A stretch of 64,000 nucleotides of DNA, from the NCBI RefSeq assembly GCF_014191495.1, contig NZ_JACHWR010000002.1, forward strand, positions 1,116,001 through 1,180,000, in the 5' to 3' direction. Under the pieces are notes generated by a model that was not told the origin of the DNA, searched no databases, and worked only from the letters and a program-made list of their open reading frames with translations. Positions 16,821 to 24,184 of this stretch are shown piece by piece. Made by a program: the position numbers and the translations under genes. Source of the DNA: Nocardioides soli (GTDB lineage Bacteria; Actinomycetota; Actinomycetes; Propionibacteriales; Nocardioidaceae). How positions within the stretch are numbered: position 1 is the stretch's first letter; each line of letters begins with the position of its first letter.

Positions 16821-18589
16821 GCGACGCCGATACGGCGACCGGGACCTTGCCACCCGAGGGCGGATTTCCCGTCGCGGACGGCCGTGCGACGGCCGCCGAG
16901 GTCTGGAGGCTCAGCCGCGGCCACCGGCTCAAGCTCGTCGCGGTGGCGGCGTTGGGGATCGTCAGCACCGCCGTGGATCTGATCCCGGCCGTCGCCATCG
17001 GGCTGCTCGTCGATCGCGTGCAGGACGGGACCGCGGGCCTCGGCACCGTACTGACCGCGACAGCGGTCATGGCGCTCTCGGCGGTCCTCGGCACGGCAGG
17101 TACCGCGCTGACGATCGTCCTGGGCACCCGGACCTACCACACCATCCTGGCCGCACTGCGTGAGCGGCTGGTGGAACGCGCGCTCACCCTCCCGCAGCAC
17201 CTCGTCGAACGAGCCGGCACCGGAGACCTGATCTCCCGCTCGAGCGACGACGTCACCGCCGTCGCGGATGCCGCTCCCGCCGTGATCCCGGTGCTCACCG
17301 TCACGGTGTTCACCATTGTGGTGTCGCTGGGCGGGCTCACCGCACTGGAGTGGCCCTACGCGGCCGCCCTCGCCGTCGTACTGCCCGTCTACGCCGTCGC
17401 GCTCCGGTGGTACCACCGGGCCGGCCCGCAGGCGTACCGCGCCGAGCGAGCGGCGATGAGCACCCGCGCCCAGCAGATCCTGGAGTCCCAGCGTGGCTAC
17501 GAGACCGTCCTCGGCTTCGGGCTCGCCGAGCAGCGGCATCGTGCTGTGCTGACGACGTCCTGGGCTGTCGCCTTGCAATCGATGCGGGCACGCACCGTAC
17601 AGAGCATGCTCAGCGGCCGCCTCAACCTCGGCGAGTTCCTAAGCCTCGCCGCAGTGCTCGTCGTCGGGTTCGTCCTCATCGAGCGTGGAGACTCGAGCGT
17701 CGGCGGCGCCACCACCGCGATGCTGCTCGTTCTGCGCCTGCTCGGACCGCTCAACCAGCTGCTGCTCGTGTTCGACACCCTCCAGTCCGCCCTCGCGTCG
17801 TTAAGTCGCATGATCGGCGTCCTCACGGTCCCCGACGCGAGCGAGCCGACCGCCACCGCGGTGTCGGGCACTGCGATGGCGGGCACTGCGGTGGCCGGCA
17901 CCGCTGTCCGGCTCACGGACGTCACCTTCAGCTACGACCACGGTCCCCTCGTCCTCGACGACATCACACTGGACCTGCGCGAGCACCAGCACGTAGCCGT
18001 CGTCGGCGCCTCAGGAGCCGGCAAGACCACGCTCGCCGCCGTGATCGCGGGCATCCACCCTCCAAACACCGGCAACGTCGCCAGACCCGGTCACGTCGCC
18101 GTGATCACCCAGGAGGTGCACGTGTTCGCGGGGACCGTGCGCGCGAACCTCACCCTCGCCGCCCCCGGCGCCACCGACCGCGACATCCGCGCTGCGCTCG
18201 ACGCCACCGGTGCTGCGGGCCTGCTCGCCCGGCTGCCCGACGGACTGGACACCGTCGTCGGCACCGGCGGGCACCCGCTCACCGACGCCCAGGCCCAGCA
18301 GCTCGCCCTCGCGCGGGTGCTGCTCGCCGACCCAGAGCTGGCCGTCCTCGACGAGGCCACCGCTGAGGCCGGCTCCGCCGACGCCCAGCAGCTGGACCGC
18401 GCCGTCCTCGCCGTCCTGGCGGGACGGGCCGGCCTGGTCATCGCGCACCGGCTCTCCCAGGCTGCCAGCTGCGACCGGATCGTGGTGATGGAGCACGGCC
18501 GGATAATCGAATCAGGAACCCAAGATGAACTGGTTTCTGCCGGCGGCGTGTACGCCGGGTTGTGGGCAGCGTGGGTGTCCGGGCGGTGA
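16817..18589 (+). CDS. ABC exporter-fold subunit B, intact Walker A/B with degenerate signature
   Basis: 590 aa from ATG 16817 (ATGA overlap). Six-helix membrane domain followed by a nucleotide-binding domain with an intact Walker A (GASGAGKTT), Q-loop (VITQE), Walker B (AVLDEAT) and H-loop (VIAHRLS). Its signature is destroyed (LTDAQAQQLALARVL where LSGGQ is expected) and its D-loop is AEAG. Together with subunit A only one composite ATP site can be functional: Walker A/B from this protein and LSGGQ from its partner. Last gene of the iron operon. Confidence 0.9.
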   Translation: MSDADTATGTLPPEGGFPVADGRATAAEVWRLSRGHRLKLVAVAALGIVSTAVDLIPAVAIGLLVDRVQDGTAGLGTVLTATAVMALSAVLGTAGTALTIVLGTRTYHTILAALRERLVERALTLPQHLVERAGTGDLISRSSDDVTAVADAAPAVIPVLTVTVFTIVVSLGGLTALEWPYAAALAVVLPVYAVALRWYHRAGPQAYRAERAAMSTRAQQILESQRGYETVLGFGLAEQRHRAVLTTSWAVALQSMRARTVQSMLSGRLNLGEFLSLAAVLVVGFVLIERGDSSVGGATTAMLLVLRLLGPLNQLLLVFDTLQSALASLSRMIGVLTVPDASEPTATAVSGTAMAGTAVAGTAVRLTDVTFSYDHGPLVLDDITLDLREHQHVAVVGASGAGKTTLAAVIAGIHPPNTGNVARPGHVAVITQEVHVFAGTVRANLTLAAPGATDRDIRAALDATGAAGLLARLPDGLDTVVGTGGHPLTDAQAQQLALARVLLADPELAVLDEATAEAGSADAQQLDRAVLAVLAGRAGLVIAHRLSQAASCDRIVVMEHGRIIESGTQDELVSAGGVYAGLWAAWVSGR

Positions 18590-18992
18590 AACGGCCATGC
18601 TCATGCGCTTTCTCAGGTCCGTCGTAGGCCACCCTCCCGGCCTCCCCTCTGCGGCGTCGGCGCGCATGGAGTCGGTCGACACCGTCGAGGCCGCCCACGG
18701 GCACTGTCCCTTTCAAGGCGGGCGGCTGCTGAGCGGATCGGTTCCGGATGAGGAACCACAAACGGTGAACGCCAGAAGGCCATCCTGGGCCCGACAACCC
18801 GGCGGACGTCCCATAGGAGCCGTCCGAGTTCCGTCACCGGGACGGGGGCCTCTTGCGACACACGCACAGCGGCCAGTGAATCCCGTTACCGGGACCTTCC
18901 GTTCCGGTGTTCCGCGGGTGCCGACTACGACAGGTTCCGCTGCCCACGGGGCGCGACAGGTTCAATCCCGACACCAGACTTGACTAATGAAC
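18590..18992. other. Non-coding right end of the Tn554-like element
   Basis: Four hundred bases between the last ABC gene and the element junction. I see no convincing gene. There are several GC-rich inverted repeats (for example GTTACCGGGACC and CCGTCACCGGGACGG near 18830-18895) and two copies of CGACAGGTTC, 18928-18937 and 18954-18963. A related GAACTGTCG lies inverted at the left end (172-180). These are candidate recombinase-binding sites. Confidence 0.6.
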
Positions 18993-19235
18993 GATTCCGA
19001 GCAACCGCACTCGGACGTCCCGGCCATTGGGAGTGGTGACCTCGACCGTGTCACCGTCCACGACGTAGGCGACGACGCCGGGTGTCCGCTTGCCGGCGGC
19101 CACGGAGTCGGCGCCCGCGCCATCGAACAGGGCGCCGCTGGACGCGATGCCGCCGACGATGCCCCGTACGCCGACGAGGACCACCAGTGCCACGATCGCC
19201 AGCGACAGGAGCCGGACCGGCTTGCTCGCGATCAT
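18984..19235 (-). pseudogene. Thermonuclease (SNase-like) gene, 5' part
   Basis: Codes for MIASKPVRLLSLAIVALVVLVG, an export signal or membrane anchor, followed after a linker by VVAYVVDGDTVEVTTPNGRD and VRVRLLGI, the first strands of the SNase barrel with the GDT motif. The homologous frame ends at 18993; the next codons (V-H-stop, to 18984) come from the inserted element. The rest of the gene is at 1-153. Its ATG overlaps the stop of the upstream gene by 4 bp. A second, decayed copy of its first 18 codons lies at 57421-57474. Confidence 0.85.
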
Positions 19236-19978
19236 CGGCCCCCTCCTCCCGTGGTTGGCGCGATCGGGCTCGACGATCCCGCTGCCCGCGCCGCAGAGGT
19301 CGTGCCGGGTGAGGGCGGTCGCAGCGCCGGCCGATCCGTCGACGATGGCGGCCCGGCCGCGGTGCCCGGCTTCTCCGCGCTCCGGTCGCGCTTCTGGTCG
19401 TCCAGCAGCTCGAGGAGGTCGCCGGCCTCCGAATCGGCATCCACCGAGAGCGCGCGGGCGTGCAGGCCCAGCCGCTCCGCGTCGAGGAGGGCCCGCTTCT
19501 GCTCCCAGGCCGGCAGCACGCCGCTGGCCTCGAAGGCCTCGTGCTCGCGCACGTAGGCCTCCTGGCGTGGCGTAAGTGGCTGACCGGGAACGATCGGGCC
19601 ACACCCGATCGCCTCCGCACTCGCGACGAACCGCGGGTAGGCGACCTGGTGGTCGCGCCACCTCGCCCGGAACTCCACCAAGTGCTGACGAACCTCGTCA
19701 GGCACCGCGCGCGCGATCGCTTCGACTTCTGTCCACGGGACCACCTCGACCGGGTTGTGCCAGGAGTCGTCGACGCCGAATCCGAGGCCATCGGCCGTGC
19801 CCACGCTCCGCTCCCCGTCTCGAGGTCGCGGCGGCGCGTCGGCCGACCAACCCGCGTCACGGACCTGGACGACCTCAGCCGGGTTGATCAGGATCGAAGT
19901 CAATGACCATCCCGACCACGATCTCAGCGGCTCGTGCTGACGCCGTCGCCCAATCACAACCCTCGGCCGGTTCAGCAT
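19232..19978 (-). CDS. Conserved mobile-element protein of unknown function (copy 1)
   Basis: 248 aa, no recognised domain. The N-terminus is basic (MLNRPRVVIGRRRQHEPLR). The middle resembles a helical domain with HNPVEVV and RQEAYVREHEAFEASGVLPAWE. The C-terminal 60 residues are low-complexity Pro/Ser/Thr. ATG 19978 overlaps the stop of the upstream 128-aa gene by one base; a GTG one codon earlier is possible. A diverged, frameshifted copy is at 56603-57424; the first 80 codons are identical at base level. It lies between a small coiled-coil protein and a thermonuclease, probably one operon in conjugative elements of this family. Confidence 0.7.
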   Translation of the reverse strand: MLNRPRVVIGRRRQHEPLRSWSGWSLTSILINPAEVVQVRDAGWSADAPPRPRDGERSVGTADGLGFGVDDSWHNPVEVVPWTEVEAIARAVPDEVRQHLVEFRARWRDHQVAYPRFVASAEAIGCGPIVPGQPLTPRQEAYVREHEAFEASGVLPAWEQKRALLDAERLGLHARALSVDADSEAGDLLELLDDQKRDRSAEKPGTAAGPPSSTDRPALRPPSPGTTSAARAAGSSSPIAPTTGGGGR

Positions 19979-20364
19979 CACGCCACCTCGGCCTCGGCAC
20001 CCGCAACAGTGGTGCGGCCCTCGTCCATGCCGTTGTCGGGCTCGTTGTCGTCTGTGGTGAGCTGGCGCAGCCGACGGACCGTCGCCTGGTCGAGTCTGGT
20101 CAGCTGCATGACGTCCTTGACCGCGAGCCGCTCCGCGAGGAGCCGCTCGATCGCGGCCGCGGCCGCGATCTCCGCATCCGTGACCGCCTGCTCGGCCTGC
20201 GCCCTGTTCTCCCAGGCGACCTCCACGTCGACCGACGCCTCATCGATGCGCCGCTCCCGGGCCAACTGATCCGGGTCCAGCTTCAGCCGCCGCTCCCGCG
20301 CCGCCTTCAACCGGGCATCCCGAGCCCGATCCCTCGCTGCCTGAGCCTGCGTCGCCTTCCCCAT
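19978..20364 (-). CDS. Small charged coiled-coil protein next to a transfer promoter (copy 1)
   Basis: 128 aa, very rich in Arg, Ala, Asp and Glu. Residues 5-75 are predicted by eye as a long helix or coiled coil (RDARLKAARERRLKLDPDQL). Residues 80-105 (LAVKDVMQLTRLDQATVRRLRQ) look like a helix-turn-helix. It could be a relaxosome accessory or regulator, because its second copy (56217-56603) is divergent from the relaxase. About 89 percent identical to that copy. The bipartite motif TGTCCGAT-N14-GTTGC lies upstream at 20457-20431 on the same strand. Confidence 0.72.
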   Translation of the reverse strand: MGKATQAQAARDRARDARLKAARERRLKLDPDQLARERRIDEASVDVEVAWENRAQAEQAVTDAEIAAAAAIERLLAERLAVKDVMQLTRLDQATVRRLRQLTTDDNEPDNGMDEGRTTVAGAEAEVA

Positions 20365-20430
20365 CGGGGATCACCTCTTCCTTGGTTCGGAACGGCGCGG
20401 AATCCACCGCGACCCCTTCACAAGCAAGAA

Positions 20431-20457
20431 GCAACCTCGACCGACCCAGATCGGACA
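20431..20457 (-). promoter_or_regulatory. Bipartite transfer motif, site 1 (TGTCCGAT-N14-GTTGC)
   Basis: Reads TGTCCGAT, 14 bases, GTTGCTTCT on the minus strand, upstream of the 128-aa gene. Fourteen bases past the motif is a GTG opening a 16-codon frame (VKGSRWIPRRSEPRKR) that ends just before the 128-aa gene, possibly a leader peptide. One of six sites with identical internal spacing. Confidence 0.65.
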
Positions 20458-20689
20458 CCTTCCGCTCGCCGCAGCTCGGACCCGGACCAACCCGGACCAG
20501 CCCGGACGGGGCCGGGCCGGACAGTGAACGGCCTCCCAGACTCTCGAACGCCAACCTCGCAGTTGACATAACCCGGGTAAGTACACGATCCGTAGGCAGG
20601 TTCAACCTTCGCTGCATCTCGACATGGGGTGGCCCGGTGGGCACGGCAACCCGTTCGGCCGATCCTTTTCCGGCTCTTTCGCCGATGGT

Positions 20690-20810
20690 CTGGTGAGCGG
20701 CCTCACCGGCTCTGACCTGCGGGTTTTGCGTTTGGTGAGCGGCTTGGTGAGCGGTCACCGGGCGGGTGCGGGGGTGTGGTGATCGCCGTGGTGAGCGAGG
20801 TGGTGAGGGG
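20690..20810 (+). repeat. Cluster of TGGTGAGCGG repeats (iteron-like)
   Basis: TGGTGAGCGG occurs at 20691, TTGGTGAGCGG at about 20732 and 20744, and variants GGTGATCG, GGTGAGCGAGG and GGTGAGGGG follow at about 20776, 20788 and 20799. Two copies form inverted repeats with adjacent complementary halves (GGTGAGcggcCTCACC at 20692-20707; GGTGAgcggTCACC near 20746). The spacing is uneven, 12-40 bp. It lies in the non-coding gap before the first transfer gene and could be a replication origin, transfer origin or operator. The remainder of the 20365-20861 gap shows no gene; it also has TTGACATAACCCGGGTAA near 20563. Confidence 0.6.
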
Positions 20811-20861
20811 TCGGTTCTGCAGTGGGCGGGTTCCTGTTCGCTCTGCTCTCGGAGGACCGCC

Positions 20862-21752
20862 ATGTCGGCCAGTCACCCCGCCCACGAAGTCACTATCGGC
20901 ACCGCATCCCAAATCCCGAACCCACGCCTGTCGTGGAGCGACGGCCAGCACCGGCGGCGCAAGGCCCAGAGTGCCCTGGCGACCTCAGTCATCAGCAGCT
21001 TGGAGGGGTCCGGGAAGTGGACCGAGTGGCAGCAGGTCGAGCCCCGGCTGGCCGGGTTCGCCAGCCTCGAGGAAGCACGCGAAGGATGGCGTCGACGCGA
21101 CAAGCGCTGCTATCAGGTGGTGGCCGGCCTAACCGCCCTCGGGTCCCGGCGCGGGGGCGACGACGACGACGCCGCGCTGGCAGTGGCGGTGCTGCTCGAG
21201 GACGGTGTGAACCGGGTAGCCATGACTCTGGCCGACGTGTGCGAGATCGACGACGTCAACGCCACGGTGTGGGAGGAGGTCAAGGGAGCCGAACCGCAGG
21301 TGGGCTGTCACGCCGCCACCTACCTGCTGCGCCGCGCCCGGCAGCGACTGAGCCGCCCGGCCGCCGGTATGGTCTCCCGGATCGACACGACGTCCCTGGA
21401 CGCACGGACCGAGACGAACAACTCGTTGGTGCTCGGCAGCCATACCGACGGCGCAGGCCGCTCGGATCAGGACCGCGACCTGATCCTCGCGGTCCCCGAC
21501 GTCGAGGACCCGGTCGAGGACCTGGCCGACCTGCTCATCTGGGCGCGCGAGGTCGGCGTGATCGACACCGAGCAGATCGACCTGCTCGTCGAGCTCCTGG
21601 CCGCCGAGAACGACGGCCTCGCTCGCGAGGAGGCGCAGCGGGTCGTCGGCGAGCGCCATGGCGTCGCGATGCGGACGATCCGGCGTCGCCGCGACCGCAC
21701 CGCCGCGCGGCTGCGGGACGCCGCCCCGAGGTACCTGGCCGCCATCGCCTGA
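20862..21752 (+). CDS. Putative sigma-like/HTH regulator of the transfer region
   Basis: 296 aa from ATG 20862, preceded at 8 bases by GGAGGA. No family recognised with certainty. The C-terminal 60 residues (EEAQRVVGERHGVAMRTIRR, then RRDRTAARLRDAAPRYLA) look like a sigma-70 region 4 or RNA-polymerase-type helix-turn-helix. Upstream segments include a charged helical domain and ATYLLRRARQRLSRP. It is the first gene of the transfer cluster and immediately precedes the first copy of the conserved bipartite motif on this strand, so a regulatory role is likely; direct recognition of that motif is speculation. Confidence 0.6.
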   Translation: MSASHPAHEVTIGTASQIPNPRLSWSDGQHRRRKAQSALATSVISSLEGSGKWTEWQQVEPRLAGFASLEEAREGWRRRDKRCYQVVAGLTALGSRRGGDDDDAALAVAVLLEDGVNRVAMTLADVCEIDDVNATVWEEVKGAEPQVGCHAATYLLRRARQRLSRPAAGMVSRIDTTSLDARTETNNSLVLGSHTDGAGRSDQDRDLILAVPDVEDPVEDLADLLIWAREVGVIDTEQIDLLVELLAAENDGLAREEAQRVVGERHGVAMRTIRRRRDRTAARLRDAAPRYLAAIA

Positions 21753-21791
21753 GCACCTCGCTCAGCATTCTCGAAGAACCTCGCCGCGCCC

Positions 21792-21818
21792 TGTCCGATC
21801 CGGACAGGGCGCGGTTGC
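21792..21818 (+). promoter_or_regulatory. Bipartite transfer motif, site 2
   Basis: TGTCCGAT (21792-21799), 14 bases, GTTGCTTCTCC (from 21814), then ATG 15 bases after the G of GTTGC. The 14-base gap contains a short palindrome completing CTGTCCGATCCGGACAG (21791-21807), which may be an operator. It precedes the 83-aa gene that begins the secretion operon. Confidence 0.72.
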
Positions 21819-21828
21819 TTCTCCAAAC

Positions 21829-22080
21829 ATGAGCGAGCAGGCACACACCGCAGTCACCGTCCCCGAGCCGACCCCCGAGGTCGCCGCGCAGCTGCTGGAC
21901 GTGGTGGCCGACCACAGCGTCGACCACGCGCTGTCCGACATCGAGCGGATGATTGCGCGTCTGCGCGCCGACGCCGTCGAGGCCGCGGAGGCACGCGAAG
22001 TACTCCGCAACACCCCCGCCGCCGTTCTCCGTGAAGCGCTGCGGCTCCGGGCAGCAGCCCGGATTGGGGCGACCCGATGA
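21829..22080 (+). CDS. Small helical protein at the head of the transfer operon
   Basis: 83 aa from ATG 21829; the frame open from 21658 overlaps the preceding gene. It is acidic at the N-terminus, then has two amphipathic helices (DHALSDIERMIARLRADAVE and LREALRLRAAARIG). No known domain and no Shine-Dalgarno sequence; instead the start is set by the conserved motif 15 bases upstream. The stop overlaps the next ATG (ATGA). Confidence 0.68.
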   Translation: MSEQAHTAVTVPEPTPEVAAQLLDVVADHSVDHALSDIERMIARLRADAVEAAEAREVLRNTPAAVLREALRLRAAARIGATR

Positions 22081-23015
22081 GCACCCGCACCGCGACCCGG
22101 TACTCCACCCGCGAGCTGCGGGCTGCGGCCGCCGCCTTGGCGGCCGGCACGTTTGCCACCCCGCCCACGCGACCCGCGACATTGGAGACGGCCGAGGGCC
22201 AGAACCCGCGGGCGACCCTCGAGGCGACCGCCACGACCGAGGGGGAGCGTGACCGTGCCCCCCGTGGCACCGGCTACACGCCGAGCCCGGGCGCCACGTC
22301 GGCGGTGTCGACGGGGGCCGGGCCGCTGGTGCGGGTGCGTGCCGCCAACGCTGGCGCTGGGGCGTCGACGATCGCCCTCGCCCTGGCCGATGTCGCAGAC
22401 GCCGCGGGTATCCGCACCCGTGTGCTTGATGCCGCCGCTCCGGCGTGGTCCGGACTGCTGGGCGCCACGGTCACCGAGCTCGGCGCCGCTGAGGGATGGC
22501 GCCGCGGCCGCCGCGGCGACGGAGTGCTGATCGACCGCGTCGAGGACCCGGTCCGGGTCCCCGGGGAGGTGCCCAGCCCGAGGTCGGTGGACGGCGTCGA
22601 CCTGACGGTTCTGGACGCCGGCTGGTCGATGCGTGAGCTCGCCGCCTCCGGGGCGGGTTCCTGGGTCGCCACGACGCCGGCACGGGCGGAGGTCCTGGTG
22701 ACCCGGCCGCATGGACTGGCGCTGAGCCAGACCGAGGCGGCGCTGGCGGACCTCGAGGGACAGCTCACCCGCGACGGGGTCGTGGTCGTCGTCGTGGGCG
22801 CGGCCCGCTGGAGCGACCGCGAGTTCGCCCCCGCCGGCCGGCTGCTGCGCGCAGTTCGACAGCAGGAGGCCGTTCTGTTCGCGCCGCTGCTGCCCGCCAA
22901 GGCCCTGCCGGGTCTGGGCCCCGACCCGCTGCCCAAGCAGCTCACAAGCCCCTCCCAGCGCCTGCTGAAGCGGATCATCACCATCACCGGCCCGCTGACG
23001 GCGAACCGGACCTGA
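22077..23015 (+). CDS. MinD/ParA-like P-loop protein with degenerate Walker A
   Basis: 312 aa. After a 100-residue low-complexity N-terminus comes a ParA/MinD-like fold: RAANAGAGASTIALALADVA, where a deviant Walker A (KGGxGKST) is expected but the conserved Lys is Ala; then RVLDAAAPAW, DLTVLDAGWS (Walker B region) and VVVVVGAARW. It may bind nucleotide weakly or act as a scaffold. Such proteins are common at the start of actinobacterial type IV secretion operons, between the regulator and the pilin-like gene. It is coupled to the gene before by ATGA. Confidence 0.68.
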   Translation: MSTRTATRYSTRELRAAAAALAAGTFATPPTRPATLETAEGQNPRATLEATATTEGERDRAPRGTGYTPSPGATSAVSTGAGPLVRVRAANAGAGASTIALALADVADAAGIRTRVLDAAAPAWSGLLGATVTELGAAEGWRRGRRGDGVLIDRVEDPVRVPGEVPSPRSVDGVDLTVLDAGWSMRELAASGAGSWVATTPARAEVLVTRPHGLALSQTEAALADLEGQLTRDGVVVVVVGAARWSDREFAPAGRLLRAVRQQEAVLFAPLLPAKALPGLGPDPLPKQLTSPSQRLLKRIITITGPLTANRT

Positions 23016-23034
23016 AAGGAAAGAAGGAGAAGAA

Positions 23035-23364
23035 ATGATCGTCGAGACCATCTCGGAGGTCGCCATCCAGATCGCGGCCGCCGGAAACATCAAGGCCGAA
23101 GGCGTCGGCGACGTGTGCGCTCAGGCCCCGACCGGAGTCAAGCCGTACGTCAACGACATCCTCGGCTGGGTCAAGTACGGCGTGATCGCCATCATCATCG
23201 GCGCCGGCTTCGCCTCCGCGGGGGCGCTGATCGTGGGGAAGTTCGGCCAGATGGGCCGGGCCGCTCAGATCGGCGCCTCGGGGCTGTTCTGGACCGTGAT
23301 CGGCGCGATCGCGTTCGTCTGCATCTACGCCATCCTCAACGGCATCGTCGGGAACGGCTGCTGA
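23035..23364 (+). CDS. VirB2/TrbC-like pilin or small membrane protein
   Basis: 109 aa with two hydrophobic helices (about residues 45-66 and 80-103) separated by a short basic loop (GKFGQMGRAAQ). This is the layout of VirB2/TrbC-type pilin subunits, and it lies directly before VirB8- and VirB6-like genes. A strong AAAGGAAAGAAGGAGAAG precedes the ATG, unlike the weak or absent sites of its neighbours, consistent with high expression of a structural subunit. The N-terminal 40 residues are polar and could be exposed outside. Confidence 0.75.
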   Translation: MIVETISEVAIQIAAAGNIKAEGVGDVCAQAPTGVKPYVNDILGWVKYGVIAIIIGAGFASAGALIVGKFGQMGRAAQIGASGLFWTVIGAIAFVCIYAILNGIVGNGC

Positions 23365-23365
23365 C

Positions 23366-24184
23366 ATGCTCACCCGGACCCGACACGTCTACCAGTCAAA
23401 GCTGGTTGACCCCGACACCGAATGGACCCGCCGCAGGCTCCAGATCCTGCTGGGGGCCGTGGCCGTCGTCGTCCTCGCCATGGCAGCGGGGGCCGTGTGG
23501 TCGGTGGTCAGCATGCTCACCGACCACACGGCCGGCGACGGAACCGGGTCCGATTCGGCACAGCCCGCCCAGGACCAGCTCGCCGACAAGCAGCTGCCCG
23601 ACGCGCCCTTGGAGGCCGCACAGCCCGGAAGCCTGTCCTCGGGCGAGACCGGCACCCTCCAGATCCCGGCACCGATGGAGGTGGGGGAGGTCGGTGTTGC
23701 GACCGGGTTCCCGCACACGCCGGAGGGCGCCCTGGCTCAGCTGGCCGCGATCGACACGACCGCGTTGACCTCGGCGTCGGTTCGAGTGGCCCAGGAGGTC
23801 ATCACTGCGTGGGCCGCCCCTGGTGGCCCGACGGCCGAGAGCTGGTCGGGTGTGCGGGGCCTGGCCGCACTCCTGGAGTCGGCCGGAATGCCCTCGGAGG
23901 CTCAGAACACGATCACGATCGGCGCAGAGCCTAAGATGGGTTTCATCAAGGGCACGGTCGGTGACGACTTCGTCATTCCGTGCATCGACTTCATCATCAC
24001 CGCCACCACCGCGTCAGGCCAGCCGCAGCAGGTCGCGGCCGGCGACTGCCAGCGCATGGTGTGGCAGGACGGCCGGTGGGTGATCGGCGAGGGCGAGGAG
24101 CCGGCACCGGCACCGTCCCTGTGGCCCGGTTCCCAGGCCTCCTTCGACGCCGGCTACCAGTGGCTGGAGGTGCCCCAGTCATGA
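23366..24184 (+). CDS. VirB8/TcpC-like conjugation protein
   Basis: 272 aa with a short cytoplasmic N-terminus, one membrane helix (about residues 28-50), an acidic low-complexity linker (60-110) and a C-terminal extracellular domain of about 150 residues ending YQWLEVPQS. This is the architecture of VirB8 and TcpC, the NTF2-like assembly factors of type IV secretion in Gram-positive bacteria. The stop overlaps the next ATG. Assignment is by position and topology. Confidence 0.68.
   Translation: MLTRTRHVYQSKLVDPDTEWTRRRLQILLGAVAVVVLAMAAGAVWSVVSMLTDHTAGDGTGSDSAQPAQDQLADKQLPDAPLEAAQPGSLSSGETGTLQIPAPMEVGEVGVATGFPHTPEGALAQLAAIDTTALTSASVRVAQEVITAWAAPGGPTAESWSGVRGLAALLESAGMPSEAQNTITIGAEPKMGFIKGTVGDDFVIPCIDFIITATTASGQPQQVAAGDCQRMVWQDGRWVIGEGEEPAPAPSLWPGSQASFDAGYQWLEVPQS

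Larger units (their letters stand above)
154..18992. mobile_element. Tn554-like element carrying an iron-siderophore cargo
   Basis: The left edge holds three overlapping tyrosine-recombinase genes plus a small coiled-coil gene, the arrangement of Tn554-type (TnpA/B/C) and recombinase-in-trio elements. The ends are inferred from the split thermonuclease gene: its reading frame stops at 153 and restarts at 18993, with GAT at both junctions. Subterminal repeats support the ends: GAACTGTCG at 172-180, and CGACAGGTTC (the same motif inverted, with one extra base) at 18928-18937 and 18954-18963. There are no long terminal inverted repeats and no obvious target duplication beyond the shared core, as known for Tn554. 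About 12 kb of the 18.8 kb is iron cargo. Confidence 0.8.
18984..20460 (-). repeat. Inverted duplication, left arm
   Basis: Motif, 128-aa gene, 248-aa gene and thermonuclease start on the minus strand, duplicated in opposite orientation at 56124-57474. The arms are diverged over most of their length, but 19738-20096 is identical by eye to 56485-56843. Together the arms bracket the conjugative core and defence island. Confidence 0.8.

Noticed and set aside
15962..17578. Minus-strand frame of 538 codons
   Set aside because: Shadow across the two ABC exporter genes, which carry ABC motifs in overlapping coupled frames.
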